A stretch of 64,000 bases of DNA from Seminavis robusta (taxonomy: Eukaryota > Bacillariophyta > Bacillariophyceae > Naviculales > Naviculaceae), in the NCBI GenBank assembly GCA_903772945.1, contig CAICTM010000133.1, forward strand, positions 45,861 through 109,860. The letters are read 5' to 3'. Every line of letters starts with the position of its first letter. Within the stretch, counting starts at the first letter, position 1. Position numbers and translations under genes: made by a program. Shown one piece after another: positions 32,236-42,411 of this stretch. The notes beneath the pieces are model-generated. The model saw only the letters and a list, made by a program, of their open reading frames with translations. It did no database searches and had not been told where the DNA came from.

Positions 32236-32960
32236 CATCATTGCTTCGATATCATTATGTTGACACCTCATACCAATATTTTCTGCCCCTCAGCCGTTTT
32301 CCCAGAGGATTGGGATCCCAACTCCGACATCACATCTTCATATGGGTGCTCTATTCAGTGATTTTGACTTCTTTTGCAACCTGGCGACTAATGTTCGAGA
32401 TAGCAAACTATGTTTAATATTTTGCTGGCCCTCTATTGTAACAAAAACATCTTTGACACGGACAACCAATTCCACACTTCACTTCTGCTTTTGCGGAACA
32501 TAGTTCGAGTAGAACAGCTCCCGTAAGAAGCATATAGTAAAGATTTAAAGTGGTGAGCAATGTCAGTTGAATCAGTTCCATGGTAACAGATCCTGTCAGG
32601 TAATTGTCCGCCAGATCCAAATGTGTTAAGGAGTTCAACAATTAAAGTAAAGAGGAAATTGTCCCAGCAACAGCGGTGGAATGCCGAACATCCAAAAGGT
32701 CAAGACAGTCGGCAGTTCCAGCTCACTTGGTAGGTTTCAAGTATACAAAAATTCCATCGCTGTCAACAATCCTATTTGAGTCGGGAATGGGCCTTAGAAT
32801 GAACCACTTCCACAATGCAAGAATGACAACGATGTCAACAACCCGATGTCTGTCGGAATGATGCCGGTGAAGCGATTATTATCGAATTGAATCGTTGACA
32901 GTACTGTCAAAAGTCAAATTGTTGTGGTAATGGATCTGGTGAGATCGCTGTCTGGATTGA
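32236..32960 (-). pseudogene. Duplicated LRR gene tail
   Basis: The stretch parallels 10047-10840, including the non-coding 3' part and the LRR remnant HLDLADNYLTGSV.MEL. Both copies show the same two adjacent LRR units in the same order, but each has private indels and frame breaks. It therefore derives from the same or a sister LRR receptor-like gene, and begins about 130 bp beyond the LARD-like element. Confidence 0.75.
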
Positions 32961-33239
32961 AAGGAAACCAACCTGTCGGCTTGGTTGGCGATGAGATTTG
33001 GTGCTGGAAGACCAATTTCCCTAGACAGGCTCTGATCTGATTGCTGACACTTTTGCGTGTATACATAGAAATATCGGTACTCTAGCTAGCTTGTGATAGA
33101 TTCTTGCGACCCCTCGTCCAGAACACACATTTGCAGTGCGGGACTGCTGGCTGTAGGTTGCCCGACTGATGCATCATCACCACCGCGAGGGCTGCCACAA
33201 AGCCAACATGCAGCTGGTCAACAGGTACCAGTATGTGCA

Positions 33240-33594
33240 GGACCGTCCGACGTTTTTCACTCAGGATTTAAAAAACTTCAAATTTACACGATTGGAAACA
33301 AGCCCTTAAACAAGCCCTTAAAAAACAAACCCTTAACAACAAGCCCTTATGTTCTCAAAACAAACCCTTAAGCCTTCGTGTAAACCCCATAGAACAAGCC
33401 TTTATTAGGAGCAAACAAGCCTTTATTAGGAGCAAACAAGCCCTTAAATAAACAAGCCCTTAAAACAATCCCTTAAACCTTCAACAAGCCCTTAAACAAG
33501 CCCTTAAAAACAAGCCCTTAAAAACAAGCCCTTAATTGTACTGGAGTCAGTCGTGTCAAGTTTTAAAGCCTGAGTGAAAAACGTCGAACGGTCC
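33240..33594. mobile_element. Small inverted-repeat element filled with CCCTTAA units
   Basis: The ends (33240-33272 and 33563-33594) are inverted copies of GGACCGT.CGACGTTTTTCAC with about two mismatches in 32 bp. Between them are about a dozen units close to AACAAGCCCTTAA, plus a direct pair AACAAGCCTTTATTAGGAGCA near 33393-33435. There is no open frame of interest. The CCCTTAA unit resembles a telomeric CCCTAA repeat with an extra T; a telomeric origin is only a guess. Confidence 0.8.
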
Positions 33595-33737
33595 AGATGG
33601 GGCTTGTGGTGGCTAAGAAAGCACTGGAGGCTAGCTAGCTAGAGACGTCCGATTCGTAAAATGAAACATGTATTCTGCTAATTTACTTTTGGCTGATCTA
33701 TACCGCATGCCATTTTTCCAGCACAAAAAGGTTGTCC

Positions 33738-35538
33738 TTAAAAATAGGTGCCTCCTTCAGCAAACTCCAAGTCGCCTGTAGCCAACACATCGAAAACACA
33801 GAGATCCCTGTGCTCGTCATCCCAGTGTGAACATGCAGCTTGTGCTTGATCTTCCAGAACGGCTGCCTCTCCGAGGCGACGACGTCCCATTTGCTGGGCT
33901 TGAGGCAAAACACACTTTACTGGGTACTGTGGGAATCTGTCTATCTGAAAAAGTTTCCCCTCTGAATCCTTTACCTGCCATTCTTCCCCAAAGGCAATAG
34001 GATCAGTGATCACAGTCTCACCATCACGGGCCAGCCAAACACCACCATTGTAGGATCCCATCAATCCAACAGCACCCCCAAAGGTTGCCTCAGTGGCATT
34101 TTCCACTTTGACACTGACCAGCTCTTTTTTGGTGCTGATCTTGATGTGTTCACCGCCATCCAAATGGATCATAAGGACATGCTTCTTTGCATTGCTCCAC
34201 CACTTTTCCAATGTGAAGCCTCCAAGATCCAGTGGCAAATCGGCATCTTCCACTCCATTGACAGCATAGGAACCCCACCCAGTGACTTCCAAAATGTCTT
34301 GTCCAATTCGAATGGCAGTGGTTTCAATGTAAGAGAAGGAACCCCGACCAGCTGTACGGATGACAATGTCCATTCCCTTTCCATCCGCAAAATCATTTAG
34401 TTTGAGCAGCACAAGGTCACAAACACCATGGTAGTCATACCACTCGCCGGCCCAGGTTTTGAAATGAGGATCTCCAACGGATCCACCGTCGGCGGATCCG
34501 TGGGTGGGTGCCATCGTCGGAGTTCCGGTGGGGGTGCCAGTAGGAGTTCCTGTAGGGGTGCCAGTTGGAGTTCCAGTGGGTGTTCCCGTTGGAGATCCGG
34601 TCGGAGTGCCAGTTGGGCTTCCAGTTGGTGTTCCTGTCGGAGTTCCGGTCGGGGTGCCAGTTGGACTTCCAGTTGGCGTTCCCGTGGGACTTCCAGTAGG
34701 GGTGCCAGTTGGAGTTCCGGTAGGTGTTCCTGTAGGGGTGCCGGGGTGTTCCTTGGGGTTTCAGTTGGGCTTCCAGTTGGTGTTCCGTTGGAGTTCCGGT
34801 CGGGGTGGACTCATGACTTCCGGTTGGACTTCCGTGATTAGTTGGACTTCCATGGACTTCCAGTGGACTTCCAGTGGGACTTCCAGTGGGACTTCCAGTA
34901 GGGGTGCCAGTTGGAATCCAGTTGGCATTCCTGTAGGGGTCTGGTGGGTGTTCCTGTGGGGGTTCAGTGGGTGTTCCTGTGGATTCAGTTGGCTTGTCAC
35001 ACATTGTCCAACCGTACTCCCCGCAAAGACCATCAAGGTCCCAGTATCCTCGACTAAAGGTCGTACATTCAAAGGGCCCATCGCACAATTGACTTCTAGT
35101 TCCACAATACCAGTCTTGTGCTTCCAGATCTTCGCAGAGAGGCCGTGCTTCTTCAACGACCAATTTGCGGTGCCCGTCGTTTAGCTCAAGGGCAGTCTCT
35201 TCCAACATGCGTCCGGGTGCTTGACAGCACTCTTCAAGATTTGGATCGTCCACAGGGGTATACCACCCATAATCAAGGATATCCTGACCTGCCGGGCAAA
35301 AGTAGGCTCCCACACTGTTTTCACAGAACTCTTGAAAAGTCGTAGAGCCGTCGAAATGTCCCTGATCCTGAAAGAAAGCTGTGTCTGCACAATGGGCTGG
35401 ATCGTAGCAGGAACCATCATACTCACAGCATGAATCAAAATCAGTTGTTGTTGCTGTACCGAGTGCGCCCAGCATCGAGAGCAGTGGCAAGAGGAGTGCA
35501 GCTGATTTGCAGTTGTTACTCATCATCATCATCATCAT
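33738..35538 (-). CDS. Secreted PT-repeat protein with C-terminal vWF type D domain
   Basis: Minus strand, ATG at 35538 (first of six Met codons). A signal peptide with core AALLLPLLSMLGALG is followed by a Cys-rich head of about 150 residues (many paired Cys, YDPAHCAD, GLCGEYGWTMCDKP), a long stalk of Pro-Thr-Gly repeats (about 34980-34510) and a vWF type D domain opening with GDPHFKTWAGEWYDYHG (34475 onward) and containing GLMGSYNGG. The frame runs to the stop at 33738. vWD domains mediate extracellular protein interactions; a cell-wall or mucilage role is an inference. The head and vWD frames differ by one: indels inside the PT repeat (about 34740-34900) shift the frame, which stays open because the repeat lacks stops. 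Repeat slippage, assembly error or pseudogenisation are all possible. Two partial copies lie at 20430-21175 and 58285-58690. Confidence 0.7.
34510..34980 (-). repeat. 18-bp-type minisatellite encoding Pro-Thr-Gly stalk
   Basis: Tandem units related to GGTGTTCCAGTTGGAGTTCC (plus strand) encode PTGTPT on the minus strand. The part 34510-34740 is regular; 34740-34900 contains several length changes that are not multiples of three. Confidence 0.85.
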
Positions 35539-37626
35539 CGTTTGATTCTGTTGCTGTGAGGTTTGAATTTGTGAACAGTATCTGATGCTGCTGCAACCAC
35601 AAAACACAAGCACGCGAAAGAAATTAGTGGCAGTTTGGATGCAAGGTACGAGGCAGCCATGTGGTATTTCCCCACAACATCACTCCAAGTCTCCAAGCTG
35701 AAAAGCGCTTACAGTACTTTAGCTGGCCAGTAAACACCTCGCGCCTCGCACCTGGCTACCAGGTAGCTAGCTAGCACCTTGACCTCAAACAGAACCAGGC
35801 TTTCGCGCTTTCGAAGTATCCGTTTGGCAGCGTCTGAATCTCGTAAACTCCCGTGCAGTCACGGTGTCACGGTGTCTTTCTCTCTAAGTACTCAAGTACC
35901 ACTGAATTGAACCAAAAAAGTCCGAGAGTTACGTCTGACTGTTCGGAATCATACCTGTACATTCAAAGTCATTTGTAGTCAGTTATATTCGTTCGGATCA
36001 ATTGTATTTCGGAACAAGAAGGACTCTGTTTGGAAGTGAACTTCACACTTCTTTATGAAGAGGGGAGGCAAGCAAGATGGATGGTACTCGAGTACCGTTC
36101 TACCATACTAGCTAGACTGCTGCTCGCTTCAAGAATAATGCACAGGTCCAGCGTCCAGCGGACCTAATAAGAGCTGAAGAATGATGCTTTGAAATAATAA
36201 TATGAGTGATCGAGCATAATCCCACAATCCCACTCACACCCCGGTTACCCGTAATCGGCTTGTCAACTGATGTTCTCTACACTCAACTCCTGCATTATGT
36301 AGTCTCTGGCATCTCGGGCTATGGGCTTCACCTTTTTCATTGGACCGGTATGGTATTGGACCATTGGACCCATACAGATCCAGCAGCAGCTGCTGGACGA
36401 CCTTCGATCTTCACTGCAGTCTGTCATCCAGGGCTTCCATGTACTTGGACCCACCCACCACCCACCGGATCAAGCGACGGCAATACCAAGAGCTGCTGGA
36501 CGAATTGAAGTTGATCCGTCAACACTGCTACAGTACGGTGTCATGTACATGTGTATGCCACCGTACCGTACCGGTATATAGTACGGGCAGGTGGATTGAA
36601 TCATGCCACCACAAGACCGTCGATCTGGTTCAATTCGATTCATTCCAAGAAAACGTCCGCCTGATATAGATAGCCATCGTAGAAGAATAATGATGCATGC
36701 TTACGTTTTGCAACAGCCTTATTAGAGGAGTCGTTGCTTACAGCGAATTCGTCGCAGGTTTACAGATCCGTACCGATTTGTCCACGCAAACAAAGCGTTA
36801 GTACCGGTAGGTGTGATGCTGCCAGAAGGAATCTGGTATTGAGAAAGTGATGGCTGAACGTCGTTGAAGGAGCCTGTGATGGAGATGATATTCTTCAAGC
36901 TGCGTGCAGTTGAAGGTGCCATCCGATTTTCGATTGGGCCAAAGCGGTCAACCATTCAAGTTCACACGGCGAAGTACAGTATCCAAAGCTGATTGCTCGC
37001 ACCATAGCGGTGAATTGGGCAAAGAGACCTCTTTGGGTGTGCTTGCGTCGAGCTACCAGTTTGGAGTTGAAAGATCGTACGTTTTCATACGATTTTAGCA
37101 AAAAGTGACTGACTGAGTAAGTTTAGTCGTTTTGTAAGCTATACGTTACGTACGGAACCGGAGAGCTTCTGTGCCGATACCAGTAGAGACTACATGAAGG
37201 CAGGACGGCTTTGTGGAAGGCAGGACGCACTGGTGGAAAGAGTACCGTACCTCGGGGTCACAGGGCGATGATCCAACAGTTTGGCATCTTCGGGCCACAG
37301 CGCTGTCAACCCAATGATAGTAACTGAAAGCTTGGATTGCTAAGCGGTACCTTCGTGTCTGCTCTTTTCTAGTAGAGCAGCTAGAGAGCAGTTCTATGGA
37401 TACCGTAGCTAGATTGAACCATTCCTCGGATACCGTACTCGATTGATGAGTTGAGAAGCGATCGCTCGTGGAGCGAAAAGCTTCGTCGCGAGATGAAACA
37501 CGAGGCAACTGTGACTGGACTGCCGCAAACAAAACCCTTTTTACGCCCTCCTCTCTGTTCCCACATTCATTCAGGTGAGGAAGCGACATTGACAAACAAG
37601 CAACACACTGCAACGACGACGTCACT
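35539..37626. other. Intergenic, 2.1 kb
   Basis: No gene could be supported on either strand; frames of 60-110 codons are present without recognisable domains. Palindromic words such as GTACCGGTAT (36575) and TAGCTAGCTAG (35763) recur. The last 200 bp should be the promoter of the gene at 37627. Confidence 0.45.
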
Positions 37627-38577
37627 ATGAGCAGCACAAAAGACAACAACTCCTCGACGGAAGACCCTGTCTCCACTGTGGAGCGCGGTGTAAAGAAGGT
37701 TGTCAAGCAGCGCGAGGGGCCAAAAACGAGCCAACTCGGTCGCAACCATTTTGTTGCGGCATTCACGCTCACGAAAGTGCCGTCAAACTCCGTTGCTGGT
37801 AAAACCAAGAGCACTGCGGCTCTGGGAATTATGCACGCCGAGAAGATGCTAAAGGCACGAAAGGTTGCTTTGGCACTGTGTTCACAGCATCCTTGCCTCC
37901 GCACTGAGGAGCAAGATGATCATCCCAAGAAAGGCAGCCATCGTTTCATGGAAAGTCCTGTCCCACCCGGAGTCACGGCTGTTCGAGAAGAAGACGACGA
38001 CAAGGAAACGGATGACGACGACTACGACGACAAACAACCTCTGTTTGACGACAGCCACCGCAACAACCAACGTCGTGTCCTCTTGGTGACCCCTGAGTCG
38101 CGCATCCAGGTAGCTGCCAGTTTGCAAGCATTCCGTCGTGTTAACTCCACTCGATCTATCGATTCCATCTCCACCAAAGCTACTGTCACCAGTCGTCGCG
38201 GCTTCTTGGTGCGAGAAGCATCTCTTCGTTCCCAGTTTTCGGCCGTCTCCAACACTTCCTCCACCTGCGAATTGGCTCTGTACAACACCCACAACAGCAA
38301 CACGACCAAGAGCAAGAACCGTGATGAGTATGAAGAAGAAGGCCGTCTCAAGAATTACCAGCCCACTGCCAGCATCTTTGGCGACCAAGGCAAGTTCGCG
38401 CTTCCCTGCATTCCACGTCGCACGGGTGTCGGCAGTGAAGGCCGCAAGATTCGACGAGGTGTCTCCCCCAAGAACTCGTGGTATCGTCCCATGCTTCCTC
38501 CGGCCCGGCCAAACAATCCCGTCTTGAAGGAAATGGAGAATGGCGATCGGCTGACTCCTTCCCGTGCCAGCTTCTGA
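37627..38577 (+). CDS. Acidic/basic low-complexity hypothetical protein (316 aa)
   Basis: The open frame starts at ATG 37627 in good context (TCACTATGAGC). It has no transmembrane segment or signal. Residues about 120-145 are very acidic (EEDDDKETDDDDYDDK); the rest is Ser/Arg/Asn rich, with RVLLVTPESR and a basic C-terminal third (RRGVSPKNSWYRPMLPPARP). No family is recognised. A frame of similar length on the minus strand (37882-38799) is an Arg/Leu-rich shadow. It may be a diatom-specific nuclear or cytosolic protein. Confidence 0.7.
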   Translation: MSSTKDNNSSTEDPVSTVERGVKKVVKQREGPKTSQLGRNHFVAAFTLTKVPSNSVAGKTKSTAALGIMHAEKMLKARKVALALCSQHPCLRTEEQDDHPKKGSHRFMESPVPPGVTAVREEDDDKETDDDDYDDKQPLFDDSHRNNQRRVLLVTPESRIQVAASLQAFRRVNSTRSIDSISTKATVTSRRGFLVREASLRSQFSAVSNTSSTCELALYNTHNSNTTKSKNRDEYEEEGRLKNYQPTASIFGDQGKFALPCIPRRTGVGSEGRKIRRGVSPKNSWYRPMLPPARPNNPVLKEMENGDRLTPSRASF

Positions 38578-39844
38578 ACAAACATGAAAAAACAATGGCA
38601 AAAACAAACGCAACAACAATCGCAGCAAGGGAATCAAATCCAAAAAGTGCATGAAAACAGTCTCACAACAACAAGGTCGCAATGCAATGATGGAGTCCCG
38701 CGAAGCGAACATGGGCAACCAAGCAAAAGTAGCCAAGAATAATCTCACCGTAGCCAATGCATCTTCTGGATGGCATAGACTTCTCTTTATACTATTCATT
38801 CGCTAACATGTCCAGGTCTTTTTTGATCCTGCGGAAACTACCGCGGACTCGACTCGATTCTACTGTTTTCCTCGGGTCCAGACAAGCGGCTTTCCAATCG
38901 CTTGCCTTCCTCCCGGCATGGTAACTTTGTCCACTGCATGTTAGGTCAATATCCCTACCTTTGTCTCCAGGTGGTTGAAGTTGTATCCCTGCTATCGCGA
39001 CGGTACTAGCAGCCTGTCTGCCAAGCTGCAGTTTGCCTCACAGACAAGCAGGGAAAAGGTTCAGAGAAGGCGTGCACAACCATTTAGAGAGCAAGTATGA
39101 TACCGGTACACTCCCAGCCACATGTTGTTCTTTGCGTGCTGCCTTTTGGGATTCCGCAGGATTCACTCATTTTTACATCCTTCATTTCTGCTGCATGTCC
39201 CGTTTCCAATTTCCTGCCTCTCTCACTGTTCTGGCTGGCCGCTTTGTGGACTTTGACAAAGGAGTCCGGTAGCCTTGCCAACCAAGAAACCTCAAGTTGC
39301 TGCAGGATTTGAACCTGAAGCACTACCGGTAGCTAGCTGGTTAGTAACGAACACGAACCACAGAGGACAGAGAAGATGAACAGAGGATGCAGATCAAGGC
39401 ATGGAGCGTCTCTCTCCTTTTCTTCTTAAGCACTCAACGTACACCATACTGGTGAAGGACAATCACCAAACAAATCTTTGTCCTGCCTGCCACAAGCAAC
39501 TACATGTATTTCACCAACTGACTGTGGAGTCCATAGAGCTACCGGTATCATTGTCTGTAGATCGAGATTGTGGTTTGTAGTATTCTTTCTTACAGAATTA
39601 CACAAAGAAAACAGCTCCAAGGAGATGCCCACAAGAGTGTAGTAGCTAGCAACTGTGATCCTCTCCCATCGTTCAATTTTGTTCCTTGTACATCTTTGGG
39701 CTTGTGAAAGACTCGTTCAGTATTGTATTTCTTCATTTCTGTAGCATATCTTCCATCAGATCCCAAAGTCCTGTCTCTCTCACTCACTGGTTCGATTCTG
39801 GCCACTGAATGAAGACTTGTGTGCTCCATCCAACCAAAAGTGGT
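38578..39844. other. Intergenic, 1.27 kb
   Basis: No gene is supported. It contains three short frames of 62-83 codons without features and the palindrome TACCGGTAGCTAGCTGG near 39326. Confidence 0.45.
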
Positions 39845-40286
39845 CTATTTCTCCCAGAATTTGAAGCCAAAATAGTAGAACGCTGTCAAACAGAGAAAAA
39901 GAGGCAAATGACCTTATTAGAAACACACACAGGAGAGCAAACAATCAACGAAGGCAGGCACCCCAAAAGAAGATAAACTTACTAGCCAGAAAGGGTGCCA
40001 CAAAACCACCGCCCCAGAACCAGAAATTGAAATTGCGTTTCTTGGCAGCAATCTCCTCCGCGGTGGGAGGTCTGCGTTCTTCCAGAGACAGGGTCACCGA
40101 GGTCGACGAAAAAGTATTGTCCTGGAGGTAGTTTTGCACGCCTTGTTGCAGCTGCTGAGACGATCCCATCATTGGTTGTTGCTGCTGCTGTTGTACGGTT
40201 GCCATATCCACCACCGCGGGAACTGGAACCACAAACGCCACTGTGGTTTGCACCAAGGCGAGGAGGAGAATCAGTTGCTTGATCAT
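39845..40286 (-). CDS. Short plastid-targeted membrane protein, 2 exons
   Basis: Exon 1 is 39983-40286 and exon 2 is 39845-39882, separated by a 100-bp intron with GTAAGT donor and a TTTGACAG acceptor; the spliced protein has 113 residues. The N-terminus MIKQLILLLALVQTTVAFVVP is a signal peptide ending in a VAF-type motif, which matches the ASAFAP-like bipartite plastid presequence of diatoms. A Gln-rich transit-like stretch follows, then EERRPPTAEEIAAKKRNFNFW and a C-terminal hydrophobic helix. Exon 2 supplies TFYYFGFKFWEK, continuing the helix. Without splicing the frame would end in FIFFWGACLR instead. It is probably a small single-pass thylakoid or envelope protein; no family is recognised. 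Confidence 0.8.
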
Positions 40287-40723
40287 CTTATTGACTGGTT
40301 GATTGATTGACTAGATAGAGTATCTGAGGGATCCGCTACTATTGTAGGTAGCTAGCTAGAGAGTATTCGGCAGGGTGTTATTCCTTCGCTTAGTTAGATC
40401 AAGAAGTGAGTCAACTTGTTTGATGAGTTTGTACTTGTCAATTGAGAGACGTTTGCAAGTGGAACGGTGTCAACCGATAACCGATCCGGCATCATTTTGG
40501 ATGCGTATCTTTTGGGGTCAACGTGAAGACCACCTCAGTGATTGACAAACAGAGAAATTGCTGACGCTGAATAAGTGACTCGACTCAATCGGCTGGAATC
40601 GCGACTCGACTCGAGAAACATGCTCCTCGAGAACCTTCGCAACGGTCAAGAGAAGATCTTGGCGTTGGTTTGAACAAACATTGGGACAGACAACCACAAA
40701 CCAACAATAGCAAAGCAACAACC
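40287..40723. other. Divergent promoter region, 437 bp
   Basis: It separates two divergently transcribed genes and should hold both promoters. No conserved element could be named. Confidence 0.5.
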
Positions 40724-41722
40724 ATGTCGAAGAAGGGCCGATCCGCCGAAAAGAAGAAGCAAAAGAAGCAGAATGCCAAGGAGGAGGACGACGTCAAGAA
40801 CAAGAAGAAGGAAGATGACGGGAGCAAACTGAAAAGGAAGGAGCAGGAGCTACGCGCAAGGCGCCTAAAAGTGACTCCTCGTCAGTTTTTGGGACACTTG
40901 TTTCTGTTGGGGATTGCCTTTGGTGTCATCCTCTTGGGCATGTACTTGCAGCAACCAATCGTCTGGGCTCCTGGTACCAAGGGTGGTCTTCGTGGCGAAT
41001 TGCCCATTGATACGATGGAACAAGCGCATGCATTTGCCGACATGTCCATTACCGAAGCGGACAAATTGTGGGACGAGCCGTCTTCCAATTGGAGAACCAT
41101 TTACGACAACCAGCAACCTCTCTCGGTCGAATGCCGCAGTGTGACACAAGGTCCATACGAGCTCTCCTCTGTCTTGGTGGCCAGAGCCAAGGGTGCCATA
41201 AGAGCTTCTTCGGCGGACCAGGTCTACGAGTTCTTGTCGTCTCCGGAAGGACTCTCACTGATATTGAATGCCATGGGCCAAAGCAACAATCGAACCTATC
41301 AAACTATTGAGACAATCCCGGAATGGAGAGAAGGTGCCTCTACTGAGATTGCCGAAATCACACTACCAGGTTTGGGACCAATACTGAGCGATAGACACTT
41401 GGTCGTACAGACTTCCAGAATACCAGAGGACAGAATATTGGTCACCAAATCTGTGCTACACAAATCACGCCCTGGAGCAAGCAGTTTCTACAAACGGAAC
41501 GTGGAGAGCAGCAGTAGCAACAGCGTCAGAGCCGTCACTTCATTTGCCATCAAGGTCAACGAGGAAACAACGTTGAAGAATGGACAAGACGTAGTAGAGA
41601 TCAGATTTATTAGTTATGTGAATCTGTTTCTCACGGAAGGCATTATGAGCTACATTTCGTGCCAGTGGTTGTTCCCCAGCGTCTTTCAAAAGCTGCAAGA
41701 GAGGTTTGAGGGCCAACAATGA
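40724..41722 (+). CDS. Membrane-anchored START/SRPBCC-like protein (332 aa)
   Basis: ATG 40724 has a good context (CAACCATG). The first 50 residues are extremely Lys/Glu rich (KKKQKKQNAKEEDD), followed by one transmembrane helix near 57-75 (LFLLGIAFGVILLGMYL). The remaining 250 residues look like a lipid-binding START/SRPBCC fold: an N-terminal helix region, VLVARAKGAIRASSADQVYEF, alternating strands with ILSDRHLVV and VVEIRFISYVN, and a long C-terminal helix LFPSVFQKLQERFE. Such domains bind lipids or sterols; a lumenal or membrane-contact-site role is a guess. The family assignment rests on pattern, not on a clear motif. Confidence 0.8.
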   Translation: MSKKGRSAEKKKQKKQNAKEEDDVKNKKKEDDGSKLKRKEQELRARRLKVTPRQFLGHLFLLGIAFGVILLGMYLQQPIVWAPGTKGGLRGELPIDTMEQAHAFADMSITEADKLWDEPSSNWRTIYDNQQPLSVECRSVTQGPYELSSVLVARAKGAIRASSADQVYEFLSSPEGLSLILNAMGQSNNRTYQTIETIPEWREGASTEIAEITLPGLGPILSDRHLVVQTSRIPEDRILVTKSVLHKSRPGASSFYKRNVESSSSNSVRAVTSFAIKVNEETTLKNGQDVVEIRFISYVNLFLTEGIMSYISCQWLFPSVFQKLQERFEGQQ

Positions 41723-42411
41723 AGTATATAAGAAAGGTCAAGTAAGTAGTTTTGTAATACATCGCACATGCCCTGTTTCATAATAACATAAAGGAAAATT
41801 TTGGTTACGCAATGTAAAACTACCCAATCACACTCGTAAGAAAGGATATGCAAGGGCTCCCACAGTGCCCTGTGCTCGTCGTCTTTGAGCAAGTTTTCTG
41901 GTCCAGCTCCTGTGCCATCGATGCTTGGTGGACAAGGCTCCAAATAATGCACTTTCGGCCTCGTAGTTGAGCCAGGGAAAGGCAGAATGTACGCCCTCGC
42001 ACGGATCCGTATTGGTGGTTCGTTGTCAGGGAGTCGTTTTGGAAGTGGAGATGACGACCGCATGGAACTAGCTAGACAAGAAGCAGAATCAAGGAGAAGT
42101 GCTTGCTGTCTAGATCCGGGCTGCTCATTCATTCCCTCTGTGAGGCTACGGTATGAAAACAGCACAGAGGAAGTCCACAGCCAAGAAGCAGGATGCAACA
42201 GAGGAAGTGGATACTGGTACCGTACTACTCAATCTGTTTACGAAATGATCTCGTGGTTTAACTTTCACTTATTGCATCTGGTTGCGACTCTACTTGGGGT
42301 AGTTGTGTCGTTTTAAAAAAAAAGTCTAGGCTCAACAAACAATACAATGGGGGAGTTCTAAGAGGAAGTGGATTCTAGCCAGTATGTAAATCAAGTATAG
42401 GTTGGTTCAAT
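41723..42411. other. Convergent intergenic, 690 bp
   Basis: It lies between the START-like gene (+) and the GPCR gene (-), both ending here. A 170-codon minus-strand frame (42198-41686) overlaps the end of the START-like gene, has no recognisable domain and is not called. Confidence 0.45.

Noticed and set aside
33295-33540. CRISPR-like array
   Set aside because: The repeats are short, irregular and lack unique spacers; they sit inside an inverted-repeat element in a eukaryotic genome.
34504-35184. Plus-strand frame rich in GVPVG repeats
   Set aside because: It is the antisense reading of the Pro-Thr-Gly minisatellite in the vWD gene.
37882-38799. Minus-strand 305-codon frame
   Set aside because: It overlaps the better-supported plus-strand gene at 37627 and is Leu/Arg/Cys rich as expected for an antisense shadow.
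39290-39320. tRNA T-arm-like sequence on the minus strand (GGTTCAAATCC)
   Set aside because: No acceptor stem, D-arm or anticodon arm can be placed upstream at the right distance.
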